A DNA stretch of 64,000 nucleotides from Bosea sp. PAMC 26642 (GTDB taxonomy: Bacteria > Pseudomonadota > Alphaproteobacteria > Rhizobiales > Beijerinckiaceae), in the NCBI RefSeq assembly GCF_001562255.1, contig NZ_CP014301.1, forward strand, positions 2,294,001-2,358,000, read 5' to 3'. Below the pieces are notes generated by a model that was given only the letters and a program-made list of their open reading frames with translations, ran no database searches and was not told the DNA's origin. This document shows, one piece after another, positions 9,672 to 18,583 of the stretch. The position numbers and the translations under genes were made by a program. Position 1 is the first letter of the stretch; each line of letters begins with the position of its first letter.

Positions 9672-10880
9672 ATGACCGCTTCCGAAGGAAACCCCGCTGA
9701 CGGCGGCTGGACCGAACCGCGCGCCACCGCGCTCCTCGTGCTGGCGGACGGCACGGTGCTGGAGGGCTTCGGCCTCGGCGCCACGGGCGAGGCGCCGGGC
9801 GAGCTCTGCTTCAACACGGCGATGACCGGCTATCAGGAGATCCTGACCGACCCGTCCTATGCCGGGCAGATCATCACCTTCACCTTCCCGCATGTCGGCA
9901 ATGTCGGCGTCAACGACGACGACACCGAATCGGTCAATGCCGCATCCTCCTCCGGCGTGCGCGCCGTCGTGCTTCACGCTGCCATCACCGAGCCTTCGAA
10001 CTGGCGGAGCAGTCGCCATTTCGATGCCTGGCTGAAGGCGCGCAACATCGTCGGCATCAGCGGCGTCGACACCCGGGCGCTGACTGCGCTGATCCGCGAC
10101 AACGGCATGCCGAACGCCATCATCGCCCACAGCCCCGACGGCGTCTTCGACCTGCCCCGACTCAAGGCGCTCGCCGCCGGCCTGGCCGACATGGCCGGCC
10201 TCGATCTCGTACCGCTCGTCACCGCGTCCCAGCGCTATGACTGGGACGAGACGCCCTGGGTCTGGCCCGCAGGCTATGGCAAGCGCGAGGATGCGGCCCA
10301 CAGGGTCGTCGCGATCGACTACGGCATGAAGCGCAACATCCTGCGCCTGCTCTCCCGCGCCGGTTGCGAGGTCACGGTCGTGCCCTCGACCGCCAGCACC
10401 GAGGACATCCTGGCGCTGAAGCCCGACGGCATCTTCCTCTCGAACGGCCCCGGCGACCCGGCCGCGACCGGCGAATATGCCGTGCCGGTGATCAGGGACC
10501 TCCTGGACAAGAAGATCCCGACCTTCGGCATCTGCCTCGGCCACCAGATGCTGGCGCTCGCCATCGGCGGCCAGACCCTGAAGATGAAGCAGGGCCATCA
10601 CGGCGCCAATCACCCGGTGCAGGACAAGACCACCGGCAAGGTCGAGATCGTCTCGATGAACCACGGTTTCGCGGTCGATCCCGCCTCGCTACCGGCCCAC
10701 GCAGTCGAGACCCATGTCTCGCTCTTCGACGGCTCCAACAGCGGCATCGCGCTGACCGACCGCCCCGCCTTCAGCGTCCAGCACCATCCGGAAGCGTCGC
10801 CCGGCCCGCAGGACAGCCACTATTTGTTCCAGCGCTTCGTCGAGATGATGGACAAGGAGAAGGCGAAGACGGCGGGCTGA
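9672..10880 (+). CDS. carA: Carbamoyl-phosphate synthase small subunit
   Basis: The glutaminase subunit (402 residues) of carbamoyl-phosphate synthetase; it releases ammonia from glutamine for CarB, feeding arginine and pyrimidine synthesis. The N-terminal CPSase_sm domain contains GEAPGELCFNTAMTGYQEI. The C-terminal class I amidotransferase domain has its nucleophile Cys288 in FGICLGHQML and the His/Glu pair in QHHPEASPGP. ATG at 9672 starts closer to the family N-terminus than the ATG at 9636. carB is 9 kb downstream rather than adjacent, so the two subunits are not in one operon. Confidence 0.97.
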   Translation: MTASEGNPADGGWTEPRATALLVLADGTVLEGFGLGATGEAPGELCFNTAMTGYQEILTDPSYAGQIITFTFPHVGNVGVNDDDTESVNAASSSGVRAVVLHAAITEPSNWRSSRHFDAWLKARNIVGISGVDTRALTALIRDNGMPNAIIAHSPDGVFDLPRLKALAAGLADMAGLDLVPLVTASQRYDWDETPWVWPAGYGKREDAAHRVVAIDYGMKRNILRLLSRAGCEVTVVPSTASTEDILALKPDGIFLSNGPGDPAATGEYAVPVIRDLLDKKIPTFGICLGHQMLALAIGGQTLKMKQGHHGANHPVQDKTTGKVEIVSMNHGFAVDPASLPAHAVETHVSLFDGSNSGIALTDRPAFSVQHHPEASPGPQDSHYLFQRFVEMMDKEKAKTAG

Positions 10881-10920
10881 CGCGGCATTCTCCGCAGGCG
10901 GTCCCGGCTCTGAACCTCGA

Positions 10921-11018
10921 CCGTCATCCCGGGCTTGACCCGGGATTCATCGTAACGCCCCGGAGCCCTCTGATGGATTCCGGATCGGCGCCGCTTAGCG
11001 GCTCGTCCGGAATGACGG
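10921..11018. repeat. Dispersed hyphenated palindrome, family A copy 1
   Basis: An imperfect inverted repeat about 98 bp long that opens with GTCATCCCGGGCTTGACCCG and closes with GTCCGGAATGACGG. Related elements in this window lie at 13749-13832, 23837-23930, 27225-27336, 44743-44851 and 58856-58963. All are intergenic. Here it follows the carA stop and could form a long hairpin in the 3' end of its transcript. Confidence 0.8.
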
Positions 11019-11233
11019 CGCCTTCATGCCAGGGCATCGAGGCCGCCCACTAGCGCGTTGACAGCGCCGCGCGCCTGCGCTTCAAGCGCTTCCATGAACC
11101 CAGCGACCTGCCTCGCCCAGAGCTATTACGCCCCGTCCTCATAAGGCGGGTCGCATTCTCATGCTCAACCGCCGCGCTGGCGGTTGAAATTTGGCACTCA
11201 CCCGACATCGCGGCCCTCTCAAGGACCAAGACG
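11019..11233 (+). other. Leader of the tyrA-like gene with a hairpin; no gene seen
   Basis: This stretch holds no convincing coding region. It contains a perfect 8-bp hairpin, CAACCGCC at 11166-11173 with GGCGGTTG at 11179-11186, not followed by a T-run. A TTGACA at 11058-11063 could be a -35 element but no clear -10 follows. The hairpin lies about 50 bp before the ATG of the dehydrogenase gene and may be part of its 5' leader. AAGGACCAAGACG gives the ribosome site. Confidence 0.3.
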
Positions 11234-12103
11234 ATGTCGATCCAGCGAAAATCCTTCTCCTCCATCGGCCTTCTCGGCTTCGGCGCCTTCGGCCGGCTGA
11301 TGGCACGCCATCTCCAGCCGCATTTGCCGCTAGTGGTGTTCGACCCGGCACAGCCAGCGGCTCCCGATACCTCGGGCCGCGGCCTCGTGCCCGGCAGCAT
11401 CGCCGAGGTTGCGGCCTGCGACATCGTCGTGTTGGCCGTCCCGGTTCATGCACTTGCAGAGGCAATCTCGGCGCTGCATCCACATCTGCGTACAGGCACG
11501 GTGGTGCTCGATGTGGGTTCGGTGAAGATCGAGCCGACACGGCTCTTGCTGACTGGGCTGCCAGATGACGTCGACATCATCGGCACGCACCCGCTGTTTG
11601 GGCCGCAGAGTGCGCGCGAGGGCCTCGAAGGCCTGAAAATCGCACTCTGCCCGATCCGCGGCGACGGTTTCTGCCGGATCGCGGCCTTCCTGCGCCACAT
11701 CCTCAAGCTCGACGTCATCCTCACGACGGCCGACGCACACGACCGCGACATGGCGCTGGTCCAGGGCCTGACCCATCTGGTCGCAAAAATCCTGGTCCGC
11801 ATGGAACCCATGCCGCGCCGGATGACCACGCGGAGTTTCGAACTGTTGATGCAGGCGACCGAGATGGTCAGGCACGATGCGCCCGGCGTCTTCCTCGCGA
11901 TCGAGCAGGCGAACCCACATGCGCGCGCCGTCCGCGAGCGATTCTTCGCCCATGCCCAGGAGCTGACCAACGCGCTGGAGGAGGATAACCACCCCAAGCA
12001 GGTGAGAGCCGATGTCGCCTTGGGCGAAGCCGGCCCTTCCGCACAGGGCGTCCATGCCCTATTGCAGCGCAGCATCAGCCCCGAGATACACGCAAAACCA
12101 TGA
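11234..12103 (+). CDS. Prephenate/arogenate dehydrogenase-like protein (TyrA family)
   Basis: A 289-residue NAD(P)-dependent dehydrogenase of the TyrA family, which oxidatively decarboxylates prephenate or arogenate on the route to tyrosine. The nucleotide-binding signature GLLGFGAFGRLMA is at about residues 12-24. VLDVGSVKIEP and DIIGTHPLFGPQSA are the substrate-region blocks, the latter with the conserved His of the TyrA active site, and the helical dimerisation half follows. Prephenate-versus-arogenate preference cannot be read. It overlaps the ABC-F gene by 4 bp, so the two are co-translated even though their functions are unrelated. Confidence 0.88.
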   Translation: MSIQRKSFSSIGLLGFGAFGRLMARHLQPHLPLVVFDPAQPAAPDTSGRGLVPGSIAEVAACDIVVLAVPVHALAEAISALHPHLRTGTVVLDVGSVKIEPTRLLLTGLPDDVDIIGTHPLFGPQSAREGLEGLKIALCPIRGDGFCRIAAFLRHILKLDVILTTADAHDRDMALVQGLTHLVAKILVRMEPMPRRMTTRSFELLMQATEMVRHDAPGVFLAIEQANPHARAVRERFFAHAQELTNALEEDNHPKQVRADVALGEAGPSAQGVHALLQRSISPEIHAKP

Positions 12104-13722
12104 TCCGCCTCGAAAACATCGGCAAGCAGAACGGCCAGCAGATCGTCTTCATCGAGGCCTCCGCCTCGCTCTTGAAGGGCGAGAAGGTCGGTCTCGTCGG
12201 CCCCAACGGCGCCGGCAAGACTACCCTATTCCGCATGATCACCGGCGAAGAGCAGCCCGACGAGGGGCTCGTTCAGGTCGATCGCGGCGTCACCATCGGC
12301 TATTTCAGCCAGGATGTCGGCGACATGGCCGGCGTCAGCGCGGTCTCAGCCGTGATGGATGGCGCCGGCCCGGTCAGCAGCGTCGCGGCCGAACTGCGCG
12401 AGCTCGAAGCCGCGATGGGCGACCCCGACCGCGCCGACGAGATGGACGAGATCATCACCCGCTATGGCGAGGTGCAGGGGCGCTTCGAGGAGCTCGACGG
12501 CTATGCGCTCGACGGGCGCGCCCGCGAGGTGCTCAACGGCCTCGGCTTCAGCCAGGAGATGACGGAGGGCGATGTCGGCGCGCTCTCGGGCGGATGGAAG
12601 ATGCGCGTTGCGCTCGCCCGCATCCTGCTGATGCGCCCAGACGCTATGCTGCTCGACGAGCCATCGAACCATCTCGATCTCGAGAGCCTGATCTGGCTGG
12701 AATCCTTCCTGAAGGGTTATGAGGGCGCGCTTTTGATGACCTCGCATGATCGCGAGTTCATGAACCGCATCGTCGGCAAGATCGTCGAGATCGATGGCGG
12801 CGCGCTGACCTCCTATTCCGGCAATTACGAATTCTACCAGGAACAGCGCGCGCTCGCCGAAAAGCAGCAGCAGGCGCAGTTCCAGCGCCAGCAGGCCATG
12901 CTCGCCAAGGAGATCAACTTCATCGAGCGCTTCAAGGCGCGCGCCTCGCATGCCGCCCAGGTCCAGAGCCGCGTCAAGAAGCTCGACAAGATCGAGAAGG
13001 TCGAGCCGCCCAAGCGCCGCCAGACCGTGTCCTTCGAGTTCCAGAACCCGCCGCGCTCGGGCGAGGACGTCGTCACGCTCAAGGGCGTCCACAAAAGCTA
13101 TGGCAGCCGCGCGATCTATGAGGGGCTGGATTTCCAGGTCCGCCGCAAGGAGCGCTGGTGCGTGATGGGCGTCAACGGCGCCGGCAAATCGACCCTGCTC
13201 AAGCTCGTGACCGGCACCACAGAACCCGATGACGGCTCGGTCGCGCTCGGCGGCTCGATCAAGCTCGGCTATTTCGCCCAGCACGCCATGGAAGTGCTTG
13301 ACGGCGACCGCACGATCTTCCAGTCGCTGGAGGACCGCTTCCCCCAGGCCGGCCAAGGCTCGCTACGCGCGCTCGCCGGCTGCTTCGGCTTCTCGGGCGA
13401 CGATGTCGAGAAGCGCTGCCGCGTACTCTCGGGTGGTGAGAAGGCCCGGCTCGTCATGGCCCTGATGCTCTACGACCCGCCGAATTTCCTCGTACTCGAC
13501 GAGCCGACGAACCATCTCGACATCGCCACCAAGGAGATGCTGATCAACGCGCTCGCGCAATATGAAGGCACCATGCTCTTCGTCAGCCACGACCGGCATT
13601 TCCTCGCCGCGCTGTCGAACCGCACGCTGGAGCTGACGCCCGAGGGCGTCCATGCCTTCGGCGGTGGCTATAACGAATATGTCGCCCGCACCGGCCAGGA
13701 GGCGCCGGGGCTGCGGAGCTAG
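12100..13722 (+). CDS. ABC-F family ATPase
   Basis: A 540-residue soluble ABC-F protein; these bind the ribosomal E site and relieve stalled or inhibited translation rather than transport. It has two ATPase domains, each complete. Walker A is GPNGAGKTT near residue 35 and GVNGAGKST near 359. Signatures are LSGGWKMR and LSGGEKARL, and Walker B sites are MLLDEPSNHLD and LVLDEPTNHLD. The charged linker between domains (about 240-300) includes a coiled-coil-like segment rich in Gln and Lys. It is closest to the YbiT/Uup type by general layout. ATG overlaps the TyrA stop. Confidence 0.94.
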   Translation: MIRLENIGKQNGQQIVFIEASASLLKGEKVGLVGPNGAGKTTLFRMITGEEQPDEGLVQVDRGVTIGYFSQDVGDMAGVSAVSAVMDGAGPVSSVAAELRELEAAMGDPDRADEMDEIITRYGEVQGRFEELDGYALDGRAREVLNGLGFSQEMTEGDVGALSGGWKMRVALARILLMRPDAMLLDEPSNHLDLESLIWLESFLKGYEGALLMTSHDREFMNRIVGKIVEIDGGALTSYSGNYEFYQEQRALAEKQQQAQFQRQQAMLAKEINFIERFKARASHAAQVQSRVKKLDKIEKVEPPKRRQTVSFEFQNPPRSGEDVVTLKGVHKSYGSRAIYEGLDFQVRRKERWCVMGVNGAGKSTLLKLVTGTTEPDDGSVALGGSIKLGYFAQHAMEVLDGDRTIFQSLEDRFPQAGQGSLRALAGCFGFSGDDVEKRCRVLSGGEKARLVMALMLYDPPNFLVLDEPTNHLDIATKEMLINALAQYEGTMLFVSHDRHFLAALSNRTLELTPEGVHAFGGGYNEYVARTGQEAPGLRS

Positions 13723-13748
13723 CCCGGGCTCCGCGTTATGAGGCACGG

Positions 13749-13832
13749 GTCATCCCGGACGCAGCGAAGCGGAGATTCGGAATCCATTCCGGAACCGTTC
13801 CGGATGGATCTCGGGTCAAGCCCGGGATGACG
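13749..13832. repeat. Dispersed hyphenated palindrome, family A copy 2
   Basis: An 84-bp imperfect inverted repeat, opening GTCATCCCGGACGCAGCGAA and closing with AGCCCGGGATGACG, lying between the ABC-F and truncated-haemoglobin genes. It is related to the copy at 10921-11018 by the shared GTCATCCCGG end and its complement. Confidence 0.8.
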
Positions 13833-13880
13833 TCGTTGTTCCGAGTGTAATCAGCGGGCTTCAGTCGCGAGCGACCGTCC

Positions 13881-14309
13881 ATGACCGAAAATCCGCTGAC
13901 CCAGCCCGGCGCCGCCCACCCCGCCATCACCGAGGCGATGATCGCGATGCTGGTGCGCAGCTTCTATGAGCGGGCGCGCGAGGATGCGGTGATCGGCCCG
14001 GTCTTCATGGGCGCGGTCCAGCACTGGGACGAGCACATCGCCAACATCACCGATTTCTGGAGTTCGGTGATGCTGCGCACCGGGCGCTACCAGGGCCGGC
14101 CGATGCGCCCGCATCTGATCCTGCCGCTGGAGCCGCATCACTTCGATCGCTGGCTCGCCCTGTTCGAGGAAACCGCCGCAGAGGTTTGCGGCGAGCCGGA
14201 TATCGCCGAGGCTTTCGTCGTCAGGGCAAGGCGCATCGCCGACAGCTTCGAGATGGCTCGCGCCGGCCAGCGCGGCGAGATTGCCCGCCCGCGCCACAGC
14301 CTTACCTGA
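13881..14309 (+). CDS. Group III truncated haemoglobin
   Basis: A 142-residue haem protein of the truncated globin class III. Typical marks are the long pre-A region, the AMLVRSFYERAREDAVIGPVF helix, and the FWSSVMLRTGRYQGRPM block. PHLILPLEPHHFDRWLALF carries the proximal His region (F helix). Members bind oxygen or NO, and have been linked to microaerobic or nitrosative conditions, though this copy has no diagnostic neighbour. The start ATG 13881 is the first in frame. It converges on a LysR gene 3 bp away. Confidence 0.9.
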   Translation: MTENPLTQPGAAHPAITEAMIAMLVRSFYERAREDAVIGPVFMGAVQHWDEHIANITDFWSSVMLRTGRYQGRPMRPHLILPLEPHHFDRWLALFEETAAEVCGEPDIAEAFVVRARRIADSFEMARAGQRGEIARPRHSLT

Positions 14310-14312
14310 TCG

Positions 14313-15245
14313 TCAAATCGCCGGCGCCTGCGGATCGAGGAAGGCGGCAAGCGCATCAGGCGCCGTGCCCGCTTCGGTCGCGATCCGCTTTGCCAGCGTC
14401 GCAGCGGCGGGTCGCGCTGCGCCCAGCGGCCTGTCGAGCCAATAGGCCACCGGATTGAGCGCCGTGCGCGCATCGACCCGGACCAGCCGGCCGCTTGCGA
14501 CCTGCTCCTGCGCCAAAGGCGGCCGGGCAAGCGCGATGCCGAGCCCATGGGCCGCGGCATCGAGCACGATGTTGTAGTCGTCGAAGCGGCGATCCTGCGG
14601 GCGCGGGCGATAATCCAGCCCCTGCGCCGAAAACCAGGCCTTCCAGCCCGCGGCATCCGAATCATGGATCAGCGGATGCGCCAGCAGACGGTCTGGATCG
14701 CCCTCCCCGATCGCCGCCGCAAGCCCGGGCGAGGCGATCGGAAAGCACCACTCCTCGAACAGCTTCAGCGAGATCCGCCCCGGTGCGCTGCCCCGTCCGC
14801 AGCGGATGCCGAGATCGACGCCCTCCTCCTCGAAATCCACCCGGCGATGCTCGGCCTGCAGCACCACGCGCAGAGCCGGCTCCTGCCCTTCTAGAGCTGC
14901 CAGACGCGGCATCAGCCACAGCGAACAGACCGAGGGCGGCGCGCTGACACGCACCACCGCCGCGCCGCGCTGCTCGCGCCAGCGATCCGAGGTGTCCGCG
15001 ATCAGCGCGAAGGCCTCCTGCGTGCGCTGAAGCAGATGCTGCCCCTCCGAGGTCAGGGCGACACCGCGCGCCTGGCGCAGGAAGACGCGCAGGCCCAGCC
15101 AGTGCTCCAGCCGCGCCACCTGCCGGCTGATCGCGCCATGCGTCAGGTTCAGCGCCTCGGCCGCTGCCGAGAAGCTCCCGGTGCGCGCGGCGGCCTCGAA
15201 GGCTCGCAATGTGTCGAGCGGCGGTAGGTTGAAGCTGTGATCCAT
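14313..15245 (-). CDS. LysR family transcriptional regulator (GcvA-like)
   Basis: A 310-residue LysR-type regulator. The N-terminal winged helix (LPPLDTLRAFEAAARTGSFS, then LNLTHGAISRQVARLE) is of the GcvA/AmpR kind, followed by a periplasmic-binding-protein-like effector domain from about residue 95. It is divergent from an EamA transporter gene with about 87 bp between the starts, so the transporter is its most likely target. ATG at 15245 is preferred over the GTG two codons upstream. The effector is unknown. Confidence 0.92.
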   Translation of the reverse strand: MDHSFNLPPLDTLRAFEAAARTGSFSAAAEALNLTHGAISRQVARLEHWLGLRVFLRQARGVALTSEGQHLLQRTQEAFALIADTSDRWREQRGAAVVRVSAPPSVCSLWLMPRLAALEGQEPALRVVLQAEHRRVDFEEEGVDLGIRCGRGSAPGRISLKLFEEWCFPIASPGLAAAIGEGDPDRLLAHPLIHDSDAAGWKAWFSAQGLDYRPRPQDRRFDDYNIVLDAAAHGLGIALARPPLAQEQVASGRLVRVDARTALNPVAYWLDRPLGAARPAAATLAKRIATEAGTAPDALAAFLDPQAPAI

Positions 15246-15332
15246 CGTCACAGCTCATGCGCGAATTCGTCGTTTGTCAATCATCCGGGCCGGGTATCTA
15301 TGAGGGGTCATGCTCTTCCAACGAGGTAAGCC

Positions 15333-16235
15333 ATGACCACCGCCGCTGCTACGACATCGCTGCCCGCCAGACCCGGTTTCGACTCGACCACCTTGGCCCT
15401 TGCGATCTTCACCATCATCGCCTGGGCCTCGGCCTTCCCGGCGATCCGCGCCGCGCTCGGCGGTTTCGGTGCGCTCGAACTCGGCGCGGTGCGCTTCGCC
15501 ATCGCCGGCGTGCCCGCCGCACTCTTTCTTGCCATGATGCGTCCCAAGCTGCCCGACTGGCACGACGCCTGGCGCTTCGGCTTCGGCGGCCTCGTCTTCG
15601 TCGCCGGCTATACGGTCCTGCTCAATCTTGGCCAGCAGACGGTCTCGGCCGGCGCGGCGAGCTTCATCATCAACATCAACCCGATGATCACGGCGGCCCT
15701 GGCGATGATCGTGCTGGGCGAGCGCTTCACCGGCAGCCAGTGGCTCGGCAGCGCGATTTCGCTGTCGGGCGTCGGGCTGATCGCGCTTGGCCAGAATGGG
15801 GCCGCGGTCGACCTCGGCGTCGGCGTTCTGCTGGTGCTCGGCGCGGCGCTCTGCAACTCGCTCACCACCATCGTCCAGAAGCCGCTTTTCGCCCGCCACA
15901 AGCCCCTGACCGTCACCGCCTGGAACATGGTCGTCGGCGGGCTCCTGCTGACGCCCTTCCTGCCCAGCGGCATCGCGCAGGCGCAGGTAGCCTCAAGCGA
16001 AAGCCTCTACGCCATGTTCTATCTCGCCATCGTGCCGAGCCTGATCACCTACGCCACCTGGACGACGCTGCTCTCGCGCCTGCCCGCCGCGCGCGCCTCG
16101 AACCTGCTCTATGCCGCTCCGCCGGTGGCGACGCTGATCAGTTTTGTCTGGCTCGGCGAGGTGCCTTCTCTGCTCGGCATTCTGGGCGGAGCGATGGCTC
16201 TTGGCGGCGTCGTGGTGGTCAATCTCAGACGCTGA
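15333..16235 (+). CDS. DMT family (EamA) transporter
   Basis: A 300-residue inner membrane protein of the drug/metabolite transporter superfamily with two EamA repeats of about five membrane segments each. The first repeat contains the typical [22 protein letters not shown] stretch and the [19 protein letters not shown] motif; the second ends with [20 protein letters not shown]. The substrate is unknown; such proteins often export amino-acid-like metabolites. The divergent LysR gene is the probable regulator. GGTAAGCC before the ATG at 15333 is a weak ribosome site. Confidence 0.9.
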   Translation: MTTAAATTSLPARPGFDSTTLALAIFTIIAWASAFPAIRAALGGFGALELGAVRFAIAGVPAALFLAMMRPKLPDWHDAWRFGFGGLVFVAGYTVLLNLGQQTVSAGAASFIININPMITAALAMIVLGERFTGSQWLGSAISLSGVGLIALGQNGAAVDLGVGVLLVLGAALCNSLTTIVQKPLFARHKPLTVTAWNMVVGGLLLTPFLPSGIAQAQVASSESLYAMFYLAIVPSLITYATWTTLLSRLPAARASNLLYAAPPVATLISFVWLGEVPSLLGILGGAMALGGVVVVNLRR

Positions 16236-16290
16236 GCCGGGCAATCGCGGATTGAATCGCGGCGGCGGAACGTGGTTTCCTGTCGCCGAC

Positions 16291-16815
16291 ATGACATCCG
16301 CTCCAGCCATCAGGCCACTTGCCGCAGCCGACGCGCCGGCCTACCGCGCACTGCGCCTGAGCGCGCTTGCAAATGCCCCGGAAGCCTTCGGCGCGAGCCT
16401 TGCCGACGAAGCCGCAAGACCCCTCGCAGCCTTCGCCGAACGCATCGCCCCACCACCGCCGGGCTGCGTCTTCGGTACGTTCGCGAGCGACCAACTGGTC
16501 GGCATGGCCGGCTTCCTCGTAGGAGCCTCCGAGAAGACCAGCCATCGCGGAACGCTCTGGGGTGTCTACCTCGTCCCCGAGCAGCGCGGGTACGGACAAG
16601 CTGCTGGCTTGATCGAAGCCGTCATCGCCCATGCCGGCGCTCATGTGCTGGTCTTGCAGGCGCGCGTGGTGACGACGAACGTCGCGGCGCGCCGGCTCTA
16701 TCAGCGGCTGGGCTTTCGCGATTATGGCATCGAGGCAAAGGCGCTACGGGTCGACGGGGTGTTCCACGACGAAGCGCTGATCGCGCTGGATTTTTCCGGG
16801 CAAGCCAGCAACTAG
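16291..16815 (+). CDS. GNAT family N-acetyltransferase
   Basis: A 174-residue acetyltransferase with the GNAT fold. IRPLAAADAPAYRALRLSAL is the N-terminal strand-helix unit. The acetyl-CoA pyrophosphate-binding segment is VYLVPEQRGYGQAAGLIEAV, a slightly divergent form of the R/Q-x-x-G-x-G/A motif, and ARRLYQRLGFRDYG is motif B. The acceptor substrate is unknown. The start at 16291 is chosen because the conserved domain begins 8 residues later; the upstream in-frame extension overlaps the transporter gene. Confidence 0.85.
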   Translation: MTSAPAIRPLAAADAPAYRALRLSALANAPEAFGASLADEAARPLAAFAERIAPPPPGCVFGTFASDQLVGMAGFLVGASEKTSHRGTLWGVYLVPEQRGYGQAAGLIEAVIAHAGAHVLVLQARVVTTNVAARRLYQRLGFRDYGIEAKALRVDGVFHDEALIALDFSGQASN

Positions 16816-16880
16816 AACATCACCGCGAGCGCCCTTCGACAGCCCCGTCATGACTTGGACTCCGCTCCTGTCCGGCCGCG

Positions 16881-18137
16881 CTAAAACCCCCGCGCCTCCA
16901 GCGCCTTTTCCGCCTCGCCGATATAATCCCGCACCACCGGAACCGCGCTCTTATGCGGCCCGAGCAGGAGCTGGAACACCATATCGCCGCCGATGTCGAA
17001 GGAGGTTTCGCAAGCCGACAGGTAGAACTCCCACATCCGCGCGAAGCGCTCGCCCATCATCGCGACGACCTCGGGCCGACGCGCCATGAATCGCTCGCGC
17101 CAGGCGGCCAGCGTCCAGTGATAGTGCCGCCGCCAGAACTCGCAATCCGACGACCACAACCCGGTCTGCTCGACGGCCGCGAAAACCTCCGACAGCGCCG
17201 GCGCATAGCCGCCGGGAAAGATGTATTTGTCGAAGAACGGGCCGGTGAAACCGGGTGGGCCGACACGCCCGATGCAATGCACCAGCGCGATGCCGTCCGG
17301 CGTCAGCAGATCGCGGATCGTCTCGAAATAGTCGAGATAATGCGCGACGCCGACATGCTCCATCATGCCGACCGAGACGACCCGGTCGAAAGACCCCGTC
17401 AACTCGCGATAGTCCTTGTTCACGAAACTGACGCTGTCCCCGACGCCGGCAGCCTCGGCCCGTTTCTGCGCAGCCGCCATCTGGTCGGGCGAGACGTTGA
17501 GCCCGGTCACCTTCGCGCCGCAGGCCCGCGCCAGATAGATTGCCAGCTCGCCCCAGCCCGAGCCGATGTCGAGCACGCTCATGCCCGGTTCGATCTTGAG
17601 CTTGGCCGCGATGTGCCGGAGCTTTGCCTTCTGAGCGGCCTCGAGCCCGGCATCGGGCGAGTGCCAGTAGGCGCAGGAATAGGTCATCGTCTCGTCGAGC
17701 CAGAGCCTGTAGAACTCCGTCGGGATATCATAGTGGCTCTTGACCTTCTTGCCCGCGACGCCGAGCGGATTGTGCATCCGCAGGCGCCGGATGCGGAAGC
17801 GCACGGCCCGGAGCGCCTTCTGCAGCGGGTGCTTCCTGACCTCGCTGCGCTGCAGCCAGAACAGCGTCAGCAGATCGTGGATGGTTGAGCCGTCCTCGAA
17901 ATCGATCCGCCCGTCCATGTAGCCTTCGGCCAGCGCCAGTTCCGGGTTGAGGAAGAGCTCGCGCTCGATCCGCTCGTCGTGGAAGCGCACGGTGACCTCT
18001 CCGGCGACGACCGGCTTGCCGGCAAAGACCAGCTCGGTGCGGCCAGGGCCGAAGACGTGCCGCTGGCCGTCGGACGTCACGACGGTGAGCCGGCCCTTGC
18101 GTATCGAACGTTTCAGGAGCCGGGGCAGGAGAAACAT
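16881..18137 (-). CDS. Cyclopropane-fatty-acyl-phospholipid synthase family methyltransferase
   Basis: A 418-residue SAM-dependent methyltransferase of the CFA synthase family, acting at the membrane on unsaturated acyl chains of phospholipids. It has the N-terminal domain (MFLLPRLLKRSIRKGRLTV onward) and NPLGVAGKKVKSHYDIPTEF before the catalytic core. The SAM site is VLDIGSGWGELAIYLARACG, followed by VSVGMMEHVG, which carries the conserved Glu. ATG at 18137 fits homologue N-termini; a TTG-started extension to 18194 lacks a ribosome site at a proper distance. Products with other modifications are possible in this family. Divergent from a PilZ gene. Confidence 0.92.
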   Translation of the reverse strand: MFLLPRLLKRSIRKGRLTVVTSDGQRHVFGPGRTELVFAGKPVVAGEVTVRFHDERIERELFLNPELALAEGYMDGRIDFEDGSTIHDLLTLFWLQRSEVRKHPLQKALRAVRFRIRRLRMHNPLGVAGKKVKSHYDIPTEFYRLWLDETMTYSCAYWHSPDAGLEAAQKAKLRHIAAKLKIEPGMSVLDIGSGWGELAIYLARACGAKVTGLNVSPDQMAAAQKRAEAAGVGDSVSFVNKDYRELTGSFDRVVSVGMMEHVGVAHYLDYFETIRDLLTPDGIALVHCIGRVGPPGFTGPFFDKYIFPGGYAPALSEVFAAVEQTGLWSSDCEFWRRHYHWTLAAWRERFMARRPEVVAMMGERFARMWEFYLSACETSFDIGGDMVFQLLLGPHKSAVPVVRDYIGEAEKALEARGF

Positions 18138-18249
18138 CGGCAGGTCCAGTCTATCGGGCAGGAGTGCGACTGCGACGAAGTCAGCCTCGCTCAACCTTCA
18201 TCATCCAGCCTTGTCAGCCGACTCGCAACGTTTTGAAGGCGGAACATCT

Positions 18250-18504
18250 ATGGAGAATCGCGCAGCTGAGCGCTGGCGAGCGCGCCTGCGCTCCGCCAGC
18301 CTTCTGGACGGCAAGGGACAGCTCCTGGTCGAATGCCGGGTGCTCGACAAGTCCCGAATGGGCGCAAAGCTGAAGCCCGACAGCGTGCGGCCCCTGCCCG
18401 TGCAGGTGAACTACCTCGGGCACGAGACCGACGAGGTTTTGCCCGCCAGCATCGTCTGGGTGCGCGACGGACTGATCGGCATCCGTTTCCAGACGCCCGG
18501 CTGA
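18250..18504 (+). CDS. PilZ domain protein
   Basis: An 84-residue stand-alone PilZ domain, the fold that binds cyclic di-GMP. The two hallmark motifs are recognisable: an Arg-rich RxxxR-like segment (RWRARLRSA) near the N-terminus and DKSRMGAKL, matching D/N-x-S-x-x-G. The rest (ILP-type strand VLPASIVWVRDGLIGIRFQT) completes the barrel. The RxxxR spacing is shifted, so nucleotide binding is not certain. No flagellar or cellulose genes are nearby. Confidence 0.75.
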   Translation: MENRAAERWRARLRSASLLDGKGQLLVECRVLDKSRMGAKLKPDSVRPLPVQVNYLGHETDEVLPASIVWVRDGLIGIRFQTPG

Positions 18505-18583
18505 CGGTTGCGCGACCGGCCGGCCTCGGCGTAGTGCTTTGCTCCCGGCGGCACGGCGCCGACTGGAGCTGACGGCGGAACTC

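Noticed and set aside
10921..11018. Dispersed palindromes read as CRISPR repeats
   Set aside because: Copies are scattered singly at gene ends, are themselves long palindromes, and have no regular spacers or cas genes.
11050..11424. A minus-strand 124-codon frame upstream of the TyrA-like gene
   Set aside because: It overlaps the conserved N-terminus of the dehydrogenase on the opposite strand and has no family features.
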